From Hormiphora californensis (lineage: Eukaryota > Ctenophora > Tentaculata > Cydippida > Pleurobrachiidae), in the NCBI GenBank assembly GCA_020137815.1, contig CM035354.1:7669487-7733486 (forward strand): 64,000 nucleotides of DNA. Direction: 5' to 3'. Below are positions 24,499-40,700 of this stretch, piece by piece (position 1 is the stretch's first letter; every line of letters begins with the position of its first letter). The notes under the pieces were generated by a model. The model was not told where the DNA came from, did no database searches, and saw only the letters and a list, made by a program, of their open reading frames with translations. The position numbers and the translations under genes are program-made.

Positions 24499-27400
24499 AT
24501 GGCGCCTTCACGTAAGGGTGACTGCATCACCAATATTTAAATTTATCTCTCGTCATTTCTCTCTCTCTCTCTCTCTATCTCTATCTCTATCTCCATATCT
24601 CTATAGGGTGTACAAGTTCCAAGGATAAACAGTTCAACCCTGACTAAAGCCTCTGGACAACAGGTTGTGGATCTACTAGAGAGACTGTGTGCCCTAGTCC
24701 TCGCCAGTTCTATATCATTACACCACAAAGAGGTACAAAACGGTTCTAACACCCCTGGGGGTCTTCCGTCTTTCAGTTAGGACCGGGGTTAGGGCCCAGT
24801 TAGGCCCTGGCCTCATTTAAAACTTAGGTGACAATGGCAGTAAAACTTGCCTAAACTAAACAATATCCACGCACCTATCTAACACATCTTCTCACCCGCC
24901 CCAACCCTTATTCAGAGAGCGAAAGTGTCCCCAGTGTTTGTGCCTAGTAAAACTCATTTGAACATGGCCACCGCTGAAACTTTGCATCTCGAGTTGGAGA
25001 GTTTACGAAAGAAACTCGCTAGCAAGGCCGAGCAGACTCATCAGTTGCGGGGCGAGTGGACAAAAGCAGCCCAAAATACCTCAGATCAGGTCCAGGAGCT
25101 GGGGAAAAGAAAAAAGGTACGAAGAAAACAAAGTTGATGATTTAGAATTCTAGATACACTATATTTGGTATTTGTCAGTTTGTCTGTAACGCAATATGGA
25201 CTGAATTAAGAAATCTAACGGCCGTACAGCCAACCTCTTATTGTTCAGCACTTGGAGCAAAAGCGGTGTTTACTGGAAGAACGACAGAAAGGGTTCCTGG
25301 AGCAGGGTAGTGGTACTAGCAAGCTTATTAAAACGCTATCTGTGTCGGAGGAAGACAAGCTGAGAGGGGACGTTCAGAGCAATGCATCACAGGTATACTT
25401 TGAGAGAAATGATTTCCCGCCGATCGTGTCTCCTACCACATGGGACAAATCACGTGTATCGTGTCACGTGTGCGTAGCCAGACACGTGTGCAGCCACATA
25501 GTTTGAATGATGTATCAGCATTGGATAGAAAACTAGTCACGTGACTTGGCATGTATCGCCAATCGCATATATGGCATATATATATTTAGGTGCCGGCAGG
25601 CACCTCCGACCCGAAGAAAACAGCAAAAAACGAAAAAAAGAAAAAAAAATTTTTTGCCCTTGCACAAAAACCCAAAAATGCCGGCCCTATTAAGAACAAA
25701 GAAAGGTCTTTTTTTTGGGGGGGGGGGGGGGGGGGGGGCAAAAAACATGTCAACGATTGTGGCCACACCGTTTGAGATATCGACTTGAAATTTTGTAGGC
25801 ATGTTCTTGTAGTATTCCTTTGTGTCATGACGTTGGCGGATTTTTGAATTTTTAATTAATTAATTAATTATAGGTAATTAAAAATGGTGCAAGGGCACCG
25901 TGCCCTTGCACATTGCGTGTTCTGTCCCTTGCACCGCGCCCTTGCACCAAATTCTATTTTCCGTTCTGCTTAAAATATCGACTTGAAACTTTGTAGGAAT
26001 GTTCTTCAATCATAAAAGATGATGTTCGAAAAGTGGGAATAGTCAAAATTAATTAATTAGTTAGTTAGAGCCGTGCAAAAAATGGAATTTGGTGCAAGGG
26101 CAGGCAATGTGCAAGGGCAAATGGTGCAAGGGCAGCCCTTGCACCAATTTTATGATCGAACTGTGTCCACACCGTTTAATATTTTGACACGAAACTTTCT
26201 ATGCATGTTCTAGTAGCATAACTACGAGTACTAGAAGAGCCGTATGATTAATATATCAATTAGGTAATTAATTATAGGCAAATTAATCAAAATTTGCCCT
26301 TGCACAATTTGTGCAAATTTCCCCTGAACATGTGCCCTTGCACCATTTTGTTTGCCCATGCACTAAATTATATTTTCCGTTCTGCTTAAAATATCGACTT
26401 GAAACTTTCTAGGAATGTTCTTATTTTGGGGTGGCCCCTGCACAATTTTGGCAAATTTGATATTCAAACTTTGAGCCTTTGTGAAAGTAATGAAAATTAT
26501 TTATTTCAGGTTATGATGAACAATAAGCTATAAAAACGCCCCTTTTTGTTACACAAGCCTGTGCTTGGTATCGAAGACACCTCACACTCTGTCGCCGGGC
26601 GACCTTCGCGTGCACACGCTGGCAAGGGGTAACTTCGTAACCAAAGCCTGTGCATTGTGCATAATGAAATGGATAAATTTTCATCCAGTTGCTGGCGATA
26701 GAACTCGATAGAGTTCGATTGATTTACTATGACAACGGAGTTGGTTACCATACTAACCAGAGAATTCGTTGTAAAATAGTCCTTTCTTGCTATAAACTCG
26801 GCCTTTAGATAGAAAATTGATTTTATTCTACTCGCACTAATGCAAGGGCATTTCACAGTTTGGTGCCGTTATTTTTGTCTCTATTTTTAATAGGATTTTG
26901 GGATTAGACTGAAAGTATGGGATCATTTGAGAAGTAGTGAAGATTTGAAAATGTTAGCAACTTGCCGGTTCGACAAACTAAACCCATATGATTCCAACTT
27001 CGGGTCGGACGAGGGGAAGCTTGCCTTTTGCGAACATATATATATATATATATGTGAAGAAGTAAGACGAGGGGTTAATTTTATTAACCCCTCGTCTTAC
27101 GAGGCATAACCCCTCGTCTTACGAGGCATAACTGGGCCACTGGGCAGACATGATTATTACACCCCTAACCCCCGCTACCCCTAGCTAAAGCATCAGCTAC
27201 GGAAGGTTCTGGATGTTCACAAGAGGAGGGTGGCAGAGAGAGCAGTGGTGAACAGTCTAATTAGTGGGGGATATGGGGAGCATACCATCAACCATGACAC
27301 CATAGCACTGCAGGTAAACAATAGGGGATAATAGGGAATAATAGGCGATAATATGGGGGAATATACAAATGGATACTAAACATGTAAAACAGTAGTATGC

Positions 27401-30400
27401 TTGCTAACAAGATTCACTTGAAATGTGTGTTCGGGGCGTTAGGTCATCATATCACCCCGATAGGGTAATTTGATTTGACATGCAAAAAGAATTACCTACA
27501 CGCCTACTAAAGTCGGATTTTTTGAAACTGTCACCCCCCTTCTCGTGCGCAGAATGTTTTTGCGCTTCACATCATGCATTTAATGTAACACGCCGACTTT
27601 ACAGTACAATACGTCGCATCGATGCTTGAAACCAATTATTTTAGATTATAATATCGTCTGAATTTGTCCCAGTTGTCATGTTGAAGTCGGATTTTGTTGT
27701 CACTCCCCTTCTCGTGTGCAGAATGTTTTTGCGTGTCACATCACATGTGGTGTGAGCATCAAAATTGATAAATTTCACATGCACGGTCATTTGGGGGTGA
27801 CAGTTTCAAAAAATCCGACTTTACAGTTCCTTCCATCTCCCCTTTTATTCACTCTCCCCTTCATCTCTCCCCTTCTCTATGTCTCCGTTAAAGCTAATTA
27901 TATCTCTCCCAGGTTCCCTCTATTCTGATAGCTGAATACCAATCGAAGTTGTCAGAGGGACGGATTGGAAATACCTACTTGGGAGGCGATCTATCTCTTG
28001 TCTCACTTACTAAAATATCTTTACTTGGACTCAAAATGCTTCTCAGGGAACTAGATTCAAACCGTAAGTCAACAATTCTGTTAAACCTTTACAAAGGTGG
28101 CGAACCTTTTCCATCTTTCTATCTCTTGCCTTGCTCGACCCTCTTTCCGTGCGCTACAAGTGTAAAGGAGGGTCAGAACGTAACAATGTATCTCCCACGC
28201 CAGGTGACGAGAGGCCCCTCCATACACCCATTTCTGTGTTAGTTGCAGTGAGGGCCCGGTTAGGGGACGACCTGGAAGACCTGGAACAAATCAGACAGTG
28301 GGTGGAAACTCTTGAGGAGGAGGCAAGGACGTTGAGAGCAGATCTGTGGAACTCCCAGGCTGAACCGGCTGAGCATGATATACGGTTACAATCACCCATG
28401 CCAGTGTTTACCCTCACCGGGGCACCAGGAAAACTGTTGAGAGCGAGCAATCTTACTCCAGTACCCCAAATGTCCAGTAATGTGGCCAGGAAAAGTAGCC
28501 TCATTTCAACTCCGTTATCCATGAGGAAATTCCGAAAACGTGAGTGTGTGTATCAAGTTTATAAAGTGATCTGCTGATTATATGATTCGTGCTGAGCCCC
28601 CCCCCCCCCCCCCCCCGCTGAGGCCCCGAACCGGATTGTTTCCAGGGGGGGGGGGGGGCTGCATCCGCTTGTTCGCCAACACCGCAGTTTCTAAAATCAA
28701 CTCTTGGTCAGGTCAAAGTAGCAGGATGTCAAACCTGTCCTGTAACCCGGTTTTAGAGACCCCTGTTTCTCAGAAACAGCCTGAAGTTTCCCGGAACTTG
28801 TCCCATCTGTTTGAGGGTGCAGCTAATACTCCATCATCCCCTGTCGCCCCGGGTAAGAGTCTTATTAACAGGATTTGTGGTAACTCTGTTATGTATCCAA
28901 TATATTGAGACCCATTGAGATTTTATTTTAGGGATTATATCTGATGATGAAATGTGATGTTTTCCAATTCTAATTAATTCATTTCCACCAGGTACACCTC
29001 TAACGTCGTTTTGCCGGCGAGAAACATCCGAGTTAAACGATCTATCCCTTCTTGATGCATCCACTAACCTCTCCTTTTTTAACTGAATTCAACGAACTGT
29101 AACGTCATACTAACTGTACTTCTACGTTGTACTGATACTCTTATATAAGTTTGGACTATTTTAAAAAGAGGGAACTGTCTTGTTTTTAAGAATGATTTAG
29201 ACTGAAATACTGCAACACTTCTGTTCTTCTCAATTGCTGTAGCGAACTGTAAATATATGATATTTGTACTCCGTAATCTGTACTTGTTTTGCCGTGTATC
29301 AGTTCACGTCACTCGTGACGTCATTTGAAGCGTTACAAAGCAGCGCGAAATATTTAAAACTTCACCGCGTATACCGCCGCGCGTTAGAAAGTTACAAGTT
29401 GAAATACTTTTCCTCCGCAAACAACCCTGTGCGGGGTCTTCGTCAGCAAGTGTGACAGGCGTCAGCGTTGTTGTGTCCCGTCTTCTTGCTCAACCCCAGA
29501 TAGTGTTCAGTATCTGTTTGTTCAGGTGTAGTTCACCAATCCCCTCTCTCTCTTTAGCATGGCCGCTCCCAACACCTACTACCGTGGATTCATCAAGCAG
29601 ATCAACTCTGGAGATACTGTTGTAATCCGAGGAAAGCCCCGGGGCGGACCACCTCAGGAGCAGACCATTATTCTGAGTCACATCACTGCCCCAAAACTTG
29701 GCAGGAGGCCAATTGGAAATGATGATGCCACTATTGACGAAGTAATTATATTCGCCTTTTTTATGTCTTCATCGTTCCTATATCTGTCACTATATTTCCC
29801 TGTTTAGTCCTCTCCTCTTGTTAACCAATATTCGCCTAAAGTAGATAATTCTGGCTAGTTACACATTTGTTTATTGTTAACCTCTCTCTTCTTCAGCCCT
29901 ACGCATGGGAGAGCCGTGAGTTCCTCCGAAAGTTGACTGTGGGAAAGGAAGTCAGTTATGTTGTGGAATATGTCATCCCTAAAAGTGACAGAAAGTGCTG
30001 CCTCGTCTACCTGGGTAAGTGTTGCTGTTAAAATTTAATGATATTTGCACAGCAGATAGCATTTTGGTGTGTTTCTAAGCACTGCCCCCTGATGTATGTG
30101 TGTAACACACAGTGTGTTTGTGTGTGACTGTGTGGGGTACCCGGTCAACCACCACTGATCACTGACCATGAAGTCCCGCCGGGGGTTCCAGTTGAACATT
30201 CGGTGGTGGTGACATTAGGCAGGGTGATAGGTTTGTTCAGATTGTGGGTTCGTCACCCAGGAAATCTCAAAACACAGGGGTTTACCGGGTTCCTAACTGT
30301 AGTCTCAGGGGGGTAATCACAGGGGTTTACCGGGTTCCTAACTGTAGTCTCAGGGGGGGGGGGGGTAATCTCGCACACTTCAATCTTCACTGGTCACAGA

Positions 30401-31599
30401 AACTCTGGTCGCATATGGAACCCAAAGTACTTAATTGCTCACAGATACCGTCACGAAATACGGGCAAGTTCTTCCTCAACTAATGATGGTAGGCCGTAGG
30501 TGCTCTCGGGCAATAAAATGCACACCTCTATCAAAACTTTTTTGGCTACCTCAGTATTGGTAGTCTTCTTATAAAAACCCGGCATTGGTGATAGACTAGA
30601 AAGAGTTTCACATCTTCTCTATTTTGTACCTTTGGCTTGATCTTGGTCTCCAGCAGCCGTTCCATCAAAGGTGTCATGTGGGGGGAAACGGTTTTGCATG
30701 TTTTGTTTGGCGAAGAATCCACTAACTACTTTCCTATTTATTGAATATTGCCCACGACTGGCTGTTGCCCGTAACTATTGTAACTCTTGTAATATTACTG
30801 AATATCACACTGTGTAATGTGTGTATGTGTGTGTTCCAGGTAACGGGGTCGAGGGTCCCTGTATCAACGAGGAGATGGTGAAAGCAGGATGGGCTGGTGT
30901 CAGATCTGGACAGAACAAAAACTCTGAGTAAGTTGTTAACCTTCAACCAATATCCCCCTTTTTTAACAGAGTTGGGAACTTTCAACTCCTATCTCCCCTA
31001 TACTACCTCCCCCTCTTCAGTATCCTCCCCGTCTCTAGTCTCCTCCCCCTCTCGACCCCCTTTCTCTAGTCTCCTCCCCCTCTCCACTCCCTCCCCCTCA
31101 GAGAGATGGGAAAGTACGAGGGTCTGCTGGCTGAGGCTGTTGCCGCTGGACTGGGCATCCATAACGAGGAGGGGCGGGAAGCTGCAGTGAGGAATGTGAC
31201 CTGGACCCACGAGGACCCCAGGGCTCTCTTTGACGAGATGAAGGGGAAACCTGTTGCTGGTTAGTTAGAATCTTTTGGAAGTTTTCTAGTTTGCTGTTTT
31301 TAGGGGTTGCATTGTTTCCAGTCAGTTATAGTACACGTCACCCCCTCATGTTTGGTGGACCCAATTATCATGGTGGTACATAACTGGTGTTGAGTTGCGA
31401 TGTACTTGAGTTCCCATGTACTTGCCACGTGGTTACTCTCACAGCAGTCTCTAACAGCTGATATTATCTTCTTTTCTCTAACAACTGATATACCCGGTCT
31501 CTTTCTTTCCATCCAGTCCTTAGGTTCACTCCTAACTTCTAACAACAACTGGGATGAACAAAGACATGCTCACACACCTCAACTCTCTCTCTCTCTCGC

Positions 31600-31648
<49 letters not shown>

Positions 31649-31703
31649 ATCTCTCTCGCTCTGTCTCTCTCTCTCTCTCTCTATCTCTATCTCTCTCGCT
31701 CTG

Positions 31704-31734
<31 letters not shown>

Positions 31735-34700
31735 ATCTCTCTCTCTCTCTCTCTCTCACTCTCTATCTCTCTCTCTCTCTCTCACTCACAGCTCACTTAC
31801 CCCTCACACACCCACATATGGCACACTGCTTCTCTTTGTGTACACTCGCCGGAAGTGTAAAGCAGAGAGATAGAGAGAGACGGAGAGAGGGAGAGAGAGA
31901 AGGTTAAAGGAGAGATAGAGAGAGAAGGAGAGAGGGGGAAGAGGTACTACGAATAATTTTGTGTGTGTGGTGCTGTTATCACAAGCTAAACCTCCTCCAA
32001 TGAAAGAGGTTTTCACCCCTTCTCTCCTCCCTCTCTTTTCCCCTCATTCCCTCCTTAGTCCTTTCCTGTCGGTAACCCTATACACAACCTCTATTATCAT
32101 ACTACATGATTACATACTAATACTGGTTTTATAGCACTCGTTTTTCTTGGAACCCTGTTTCCAAACCCCCTCCCTTTATCACCCCTCCTTCTCTCACCAA
32201 CCTCCCGTTATCACCCCCTCCTTCTCTCACCTCCCTTCCTTTACCAGGTGTTGTTGAGTCAGTTCGAGATGGCAGCACGATAAGGTTGCTCCTCCTTCCC
32301 TCCATGAACTATATCACCCTCATGCTGACTGGTGTCCGGTGTGCTGCTATCAAACCTGATGGAACCACCGAGGAACACGCTGAAGAGGTAATGAGGGGGG
32401 GGGGGCAGGGAGGGGGATGAGGAGGGCTAGAGATCAGGGGGGCAGTGATCTATCTTTGGGAAGGGGGTGATGTGTGCCATTGAGGGGGGTGATGGTAATG
32501 AAGTGGGGAGAAAATGAGAAATTAAGTTCAACATGGGGGTTGAGTAATATATGGGAAATATTACCGGATGTGGAGTAATGATTTACATACCGAGACACCT
32601 TACCATTAATATTTCAGGCTAGGTATGCTGTTGAAAGTCGCCTACTGAATAGAGATGTAGAGATTATGCTTGAAGGTATATATGTATACATTCTACATTT
32701 CTCTCTTCTTTGATCTACTGCCACACCTTTCATGAACATATGATATGATACATGTCTGTTTAACTCTTCACATCCCTTTAATTTGCAGGTACCTCTGGCA
32801 ACATTGGCAATGCACGAAATCAGAACTTTGTTGGCACTGTTGTTAAGCCTGTAAGTTTACCAATAATTGTATAATCATGTACACAGTAAATACCGGGCGG
32901 TGTGACCCCAAGGTTGTATTGCTGCAGAGCCGGTGTGTTGTCGTGACTGTAACGCGCCAAGGTTCGCTAGTGTGGAGTGATTCGCGCTGTCATTCGCAAC
33001 TGTGACGCAGCACTGCGCGCCTCTTCTCCTGTTTGAATTGAAGGGCTCCTCCTCCCCTGCAGCAGCCGACACGCTCGCCACTCACTAACAAGCTAACACC
33101 CTCTGTTTCTCTCCCTCAGGGCAATATCTCACTGTTCCTTCTGAAGGAGGGCCTCGCTAAATGCGTGGATTGGAGTATGAAGCTCCTTCCTGAGACAGAG
33201 ACATACAGGGCTGCTGTCAAATCTGCCAAACTCGCCAAGAAGAGACTTTGGAAAAACTGGGAAGGTGCGAGATCTTCACACACACACTTCACACACTACT
33301 CTCGGTATCTTTCAATCAAACACCTTTCAATCACACCCCCACTGTCTCCCTGCATTACCTTTTTTTAATACCCCCTCTTTCAGGTCATATCAGCTCAGTG
33401 CCAAAGGACCAGAAGGAGTTCTCTGGCAAGGTCACCGAGGTTGTCAACGGAGAGGTGATCATTGTGAAGAACGGACCTATTTCTAAGAGGGTCACATTCA
33501 GTTCTATCAGACAACCCAGACCTGCCGAGGGGCAAGACGCTGGTCCTCCCTCCAAGGCCCTCTACGAGGTTCCTTACCTATTCGAGGCTCGAGAGTTCCT
33601 TCGAAAACGTCTCATTGGAAAGAAGGTGTCAGTGTCAGTTGACTACGTAAAACCAGCTAATAACGGATATCCAGAGAGGCAGTATGCTAGTGTGTTCCTG
33701 GGTGCCCAAAACATTCAGGAGGCGCTGGTTAGCAAGGGTCTTGCTACTGTTGTGATGCACAGACAGGATGACGATGAGAGGGCCGCTAACTATGATGTAC
33801 TTAATGCTGCCATCGACAAGGCCAAGAAGGTAATTATACACATAGACACAGTGCTGGAACTGAGTTCTCTATTCCAATAACTCAACTTTTCCTTCCTCTC
33901 CCACACGTTGTGCAGGAGCCCTTGGTCTGCAACGGATTACTAGGGGTTATTTCATAACCAAGTCATAACCTACTTCTAGGAACTAATCATCTCTCACCCC
34001 AGAACAGGGTTGGAATTCACAAGGGAGGGGAGCCTCCAGTACACAAGGTTGCAGATCTAGCCGGGAACCCTGCCAAGGCCAAGGGATTCCTCCCCTTCCT
34101 GCAGAGGGCTGAGAGAGTCATGGCAGTTGTTGAATTTGTTTCCAGTGGCAGCCGAGCCAGGGTGTACATTCCCAGGGAGACGTGTCTAGCTACCATCCTA
34201 CTCAGTGGTATCTCGTAAGTATTGGGGGTGGTGGTGCACATTGTAATGGGGGACATGGTGTTTCAAGTCGATATTTTACAAAACAAGGTTTACTAATTTA
34301 TCTCTTTTCTCCTCCAGATGCCCCAAAGCTGCCCGTCCGTCCATTAAGGGCATGCCTGCAGTTGCAGCCGAGCCATTTGGAGATGAAGCCCTAGAATTTA
34401 TCCGGGAACACATCATGCAAAGAGAGGTTGAGATCGAGGTAGAAGCATGCGATAAGGCTGGAAACTTCATCGGTTACCTCTTCGCTGACGATAAGAACAT
34501 GTCAGTTGAACTTGTTAAGGAGGGACTTGCCTCAGTTCACTCCTCAGCTGAGAGGGGCAAATACTACGATCAGTTGAGCCGAGCAGAGGCTGAGTGCCGG
34601 GCTGCCCGCAAGAAGATCTGGAAGGATTATGTGGAGACAATTGTGGAGAAGGATGAGGGTCAGGATGCCACAGACAGTAACACCACCGCGACCAAGGAGG

Positions 34701-37700
34701 CTTCTGAAACGGTAAGAATGGAAAGAGAGATGTGGGCAGTGGCAACTTATATCATGATAGGTGCAATCCCCTGTCCCCTTATCCCCATCCCATCTCCCCT
34801 TGTCCCCTAATCCCCATGCACCCTAATCCCCATACCCCCTAATGACCCCTTGCTCCCTCAGGAAGTTGTTGTTACTCACATGGACAACTGCTCTAAACTA
34901 TGGGTGCAGAGGTGTAGTGAGGGACCCGCCCTGGTATCACTGATGAACCAAATGCGAGCAGATCTGATCTCCAACCCTCCCCTTGCTGGCAGTTTCACAC
35001 CCAAAACAAACGAGATCTGTGCAGCTATCTTCCCTGTCGACAACAACTGGTAAGAGATACATATATTCCACATCCAGTAACACCATCGCATGTCCCAAGA
35101 CGTCGATCCCTTACCCCCCTCTATCATCTATAAATTGTATTGCGTGATCCAGTGACCAGTATTAACAATCTCTAACCAGGTACCGAGCTAAGGTAGTAAA
35201 GGTTCACCGTGATACTGGCCTGTACGATGTGTTGTTTATTGACTATGGAAACCAAGCTAACGTGTCGACAGTGGCCCCTATTGCCCACCAGTACAGTTCA
35301 CCAGCAGGAGCAGCAGCAGAGTGCCAGTTGGCCTTCATTGTACCACCTGAGGATGAGGAATGGGCTGCTGACAGTATGCGGGAACTTGGAGTAAGTGTGG
35401 CCTTGTCTCATCCCGTGATCTAGTCGGTCTAGGCTGTAGCATTGTTAAATGTTCTCTGACACTCACACTGCCCCCTTCTTCTTCTTTGTCGAGGGTGTCT
35501 TAACTACTTTGTCCCCTGTGACCCACGGATCCTACCTCACTCCTAACCCCTTGTCCCCTGCAGTCACTGCTGAACAGTAAGCTGGTCCTCAAGACAGTAG
35601 CAAAGATTGCTGGTGTCGAACAAGTGTCAGTGAGTGCCGGAGGAACTGATCTTGCTACTCATCTTCTCTCCAATGGTCTTGTCGAGTTCGAGAAACAGAA
35701 AAACAGGACACGATTCGGAACACTGGTAGGTGCTGTTGTTTACACTCTCTTGTTCTGTCTGACTACCTGGCCACCAGCTTAGTTATTATACAACTGGAGA
35801 TCTTTCTATCTCGTCAAAAAACACAAACTAACTCTCGCTATTTATTCCAGATGTCCAAGTATGAAGCTGCTATGACAGATGCCCGGAAAAACAGGAGGAA
35901 CCGATTCCGATACGGAGACTTCACCTCTGATGACGCTAAAGAGTTTGGATACTCGAAATAATTCCACAGTGTGTTTTTGTGAATCAGGGTGTGTGTGACG
36001 AACTGTGCCCTCTCGTTTTAAACGTGACACGTATTTATTACAATATTGAATACAAATGCGGGAATAATAGCTTGATTTTTACTAACACACAACGACACAC
36101 ACGAATACTGTTTCCCCACCCAATTACCTTTTTACCCCCTAATCCTAATTATATAATGGGGCAATTTATTGTGGCATTTTGAACTGGTCTGTGTTGTTCT
36201 GTGTATCATACAGTGTGTTTGAGCAAAAGTGATTTGTTAAAAAGATTTAGGTATTTTCAACAGACTGAAAGAAGCTCGTTTTACTTATTTTTCCTCAGCG
36301 ATATAATACCATTGAAACACTTTACGCGCCATAATTTTATTCTTGCGCTGCCTTTAAAGCCGCGCAGTTTGACTTCCAGCAACAACGCGCGGCGCCTTAA
36401 ATAAAATTTTAACTTTTCTCAACTTCGTTTTTTAAACGGTTTTTAATTGGCATGCGCTGCAGACCCCAAGTGCGCGCGTTTTCCACGGCTTCTAGGGCCT
36501 GTAGCATAGGCCAAGGTTTTTAATTTTTAAAGCCGGATTTTTTCCCCGCCCGGGTGAATGCCGAAGGCATTCACCCGGATGCCTTTTGTAAAAAGGCATA
36601 GGGGTTTAGGATTCGACAATTTTAGTTTTACATACTAGTGAGGTGTCACGCTTTGATGTAACGTAACCTCCTGAGTTGCTGTTGGCAACTATCCAGTGCG
36701 GAATGCTGTCACTTACTGACTGAACACAACAGGAAATTCGCGCGCATGTGCGCGGCGCCTTTATGTTGCACTTGCGATTACAATTGTTCATAGATTTGTC
36801 ATCGCGCCCTACGTCATTGTGCAATGAACATTGTTCTGCATTTGTGATCGGAACTGCGACTTATTATTACTAGGATATCACATAGCTCAGGCAACCCATC
36901 AGCTATACCGGCTCACGTATCAGTGCCCAATTAGAAGCAGGTGTGGCAACTGGCACATGCCAGATCACATGGTTGGCGGGGAAACCAGGCGATATGACAT
37001 CATATCGCAATTATTCTTGTTTTAAGTTGTCTTCTCGCGGTCGTCTTAAATTTGTTCGGATTCACCATTGGTGTTCGATGTATTAAATAATACTAGATTA
37101 AACATGAATCTGATATTTTTCGGTAGGGAGATGTCGGTGCTGGTGGGGGTAAGGGATGCGCTGAGGGGATTGGAAGACTCAATCCCGATGATAGCTCAGC
37201 AGCTACACTCTGAATCTGGTGGAAACTACGAGCTAGAACGCCAAAGTTTTGCCCTACCTATCATTTGTGTGATTGTAGTGTTACGGGAGGTTGTCAACGC
37301 TTCATTAGCAACCCACACCCAGTGGCTTGCAACCCTTTTAACCAAGGGGTCCGAAGCGTGGTTTCCGTGCCGTGGTGACTACGAATACTCAATCACTACA
37401 CTTCCAATAACCGCTAAAGGAACTATAGTTTCTACAGTGTACTATTCAATAGTGGCTGTGTCCTGTGTCATTGGGGGGTTCCTCGGGGACTCCACCCATG
37501 GCCGATACCAGACACTACGCCGCGGTATCACATGTCTGGTGACAGGGTTCGTGCTACAGACTATCTTAGTAGTACTCACCTACTACAAAGTCGGGGAAAT
37601 GATATCTGCCGGCCGGTGGGCATTCCTCACTGTCGAATACATCATGTTGTTTTGTAGTGCAGTCCTTTGTGCGATTGGGAGTGGTTTTGAAGCAGCTAAT

Positions 37701-40700
37701 CTGTTGCCCTTTCTTGCGGAACAGGTGTCGCATCACCAGTTTTACCACCAGTGGGTCTACACAGGCCGCGTCTTTCACTTGTTCTATGTTCTCGGTACGT
37801 TGGGATGCCTGTTTTCTAACTTTGTCCTCGCTACTCTGCAGCAGACAGCCTACCTTGTGTCCATTACAATACCCTTCCTACTCTCTATCATATCTCTGGG
37901 TCTACTGGTTATCGGGCGGAACCGGTTTGTCATCAACCGTCCCCAGCTGAGTGTCTACACTCACGTCACAGCCATATTAAAAGAAGGATGGAGGTTATCC
38001 AAAGTGTTGGGAGTCAGGGATACCGGGGATCGTCACTTCCTGGATTATGCAGGGTGCCCATTTAGGTGGGAACTATCCACACAGTAGAGGTGGAAGCGGT
38101 GAAGCGGCTACTTGATATCTGCAAAGTTATTCTCCTGTTCGGGTTCTATTACATCTTGTACGCAGTGGCGGACAGTACTTTCTACGCTCAGGGGTTATTT
38201 GTAAAAGCACCAGATAGCCTGACATACCATACAAGTGAAACTATGGATGATTGTACTGTAATGATCTTTGTTCCTATCTTCCTCTTTATGATCTACCCAA
38301 AGTTTCGGGCCGGGGGATCCACACTGCTCCCCATTCTTCTCATCGGCTACTCAATCGGTCTACTGTCAGTGATATTAGGAGGGGTGTTTGAAACAGTCCG
38401 GGCTGCAGAAGTACCGCTTACTGGGGAGGAGATACAACTAACATTCTACAACATCACATTCACAGTTACACAAGCACTCCATTACTACGAGAGAATGCCT
38501 CAGTATGTCCTATTGGGCCTTAGTGAGGTTCTGGTGGCGATCCCCGCCCTTCAAGTGATCTTTAGGGCATCACCCCGCCAATACCGGAGTGTGACTAATG
38601 GTCTCCTAGAGGCGGCTAAAGCTACTGCAGTCGTGTTGGTATCACTGTCCCTGCTGGTGACCCAGGTGTCATCTTATTTCGAGGGGACTCAATGGATTTG
38701 TCCTAATTTGAACATTGCTAAACTGTATTGGTACATGTACCTAATTGGGGTACTGGGAGTAGGATCCCTCGGTGTGGCCGTGTGTTTTTCATCGAAAATT
38801 GAGAAGATTTTAACTGTTATTGATGCTTTTTAATTGTTTTTTACGGTGATTTGCTAGTGATTTATTGATGTATTTTTTTTTGATTTTTTGATACTCAGCC
38901 GCGTTTTTTAATCGTGATTCCATTGTTTTCACCAGTTTCAAAACCCCAAAACTCTACGACTCTCCCCTAACACTTCCAAAGTCTAGTGATGTCTGATTGG
39001 GACAACACTGTCTCGGTGGTGGATGCTCTGTTAGCGATCCAGGATGATATTGGCCCTGCTCAGTTCTCGGGCGAGGAGGATAATCTGGAGGACACATACC
39101 TAACTCACCCAGTCAATGAGGAGCACGTGTGTCAGGGAATGTTACCAGATGACCACGCTGATGGGGGACACATTGATGAGATGTTGCGGCACCTTCTTAC
39201 CACTGGGGGACAGCACTCAACACTAAACGATGCTCACGACACCAGTGGGTCCAGTGAATTTCTATCAAACACTGTACAGTTTGACACATCGCCTAAAAAA
39301 CCGGTGAAAGGTAAACGGAAACGAAAACAGGCTCCTCCAGAACCCTCAGCCTGTACCTACTGTCAGAAAGTGTTCGCTCGAAAGACCTCACTTGAGGAAC
39401 ACGTTAGAGCCCAGCACTACAAAGAGGATCAATATACTCCTGATTTTTCGTGTCTGCAATGTGATGCAGTATTTAAACACAGACGTTCTCTGAACCGGCA
39501 CTCTAAGACAATTCATGGCAATATGAAGTATAGGTGCAATGAATGTGGGAAGAATTTCAGTAGCACTAGCTCACTAAAGGTTCACACCCTCACCATCCAT
39601 AGTAAGATGGTGTATCGGTGTGGGTTCTGCGATAAAATCTTCTACTCAGTATCCACGGTTCGTATCCACGAGAGGGAGATGCACCCCCGGATCCTGGATA
39701 GTGAATACTCTGCCACAGAGCGGAGATACCATTATCGCGAATGTATAGATGAGACGAAGGACAAGAAGAATGACTTTCCAAATGCCGTTCACGAGATATT
39801 CTGTGCTTGGTGCCCTTTAAAACTCAAATCTAGCATCCTTTATGATTCCCACGTGCGAGCGTTCCACGCAGACGAGAGTCAACTCGATCATGTCAATGTT
39901 GAGATATCATGAAAGTAATATCATTTTATCAGGAGTGTTAATTTTATCAGACATTATATGTACACTTTGTGTAGTTTTCAATCGTTTTAATAACCTCCCT
40001 TGTCCCTAATATAAAATTCTCACTCATCCCCGCTCCCCCTAAACCTAACTCAATTTCCATGATTTAACCCCAACATTGTTTTAGGGGAATGTCGTTAGCA
40101 CAAAAACAGACATCGACCGTTCTCTTCATCCTATGCGTTGGTGCCTTCCTTGCTCTCCTTGGATGTCCCCTCATCTCCTCCTTCGTCGTTGCCCTAGTTC
40201 TCGGTCTCGGTCTCCTCGGGGTTTCTGTATTTAAGAAGTCATTATTGGCACCCACCACAGTAATCGAACCAGAGGCCACAGTTGTGAGCAGTGGTGTCAC
40301 CGTCAAGAGATCATGTGATCCGAAACTCCTGGAGCCCTCCTTCTTGGGTAAAGCCACGCTCACCCCTACGAAGTCATCCACACACGGTGGTGGTGGCTCT
40401 ACCCCTGCCGTACAGGAGGTGAAACAAATACTAAATTTCAACAAGACCCTCCCCTCATCCCCAGCAGCTATTCTAACCCCCGTCAAGAACTCAAGTGTGA
40501 TCAAACTGAAGAATGCTCATTACGGAAGCAACTCCGCCTGGCCGTTAAACTCCACACCCATCGATAAAAAGACATTGCCCCCGGACCAGAACTTGACCAT
40601 GTTGAAAAGTGTTAGTGTGGTACAGCCCGTAACTCCATACTCAGTTAAACGTGCTGCTATGGAGAAAGAATCACCTCCGGTGGTGTCACAGCACAAGAAA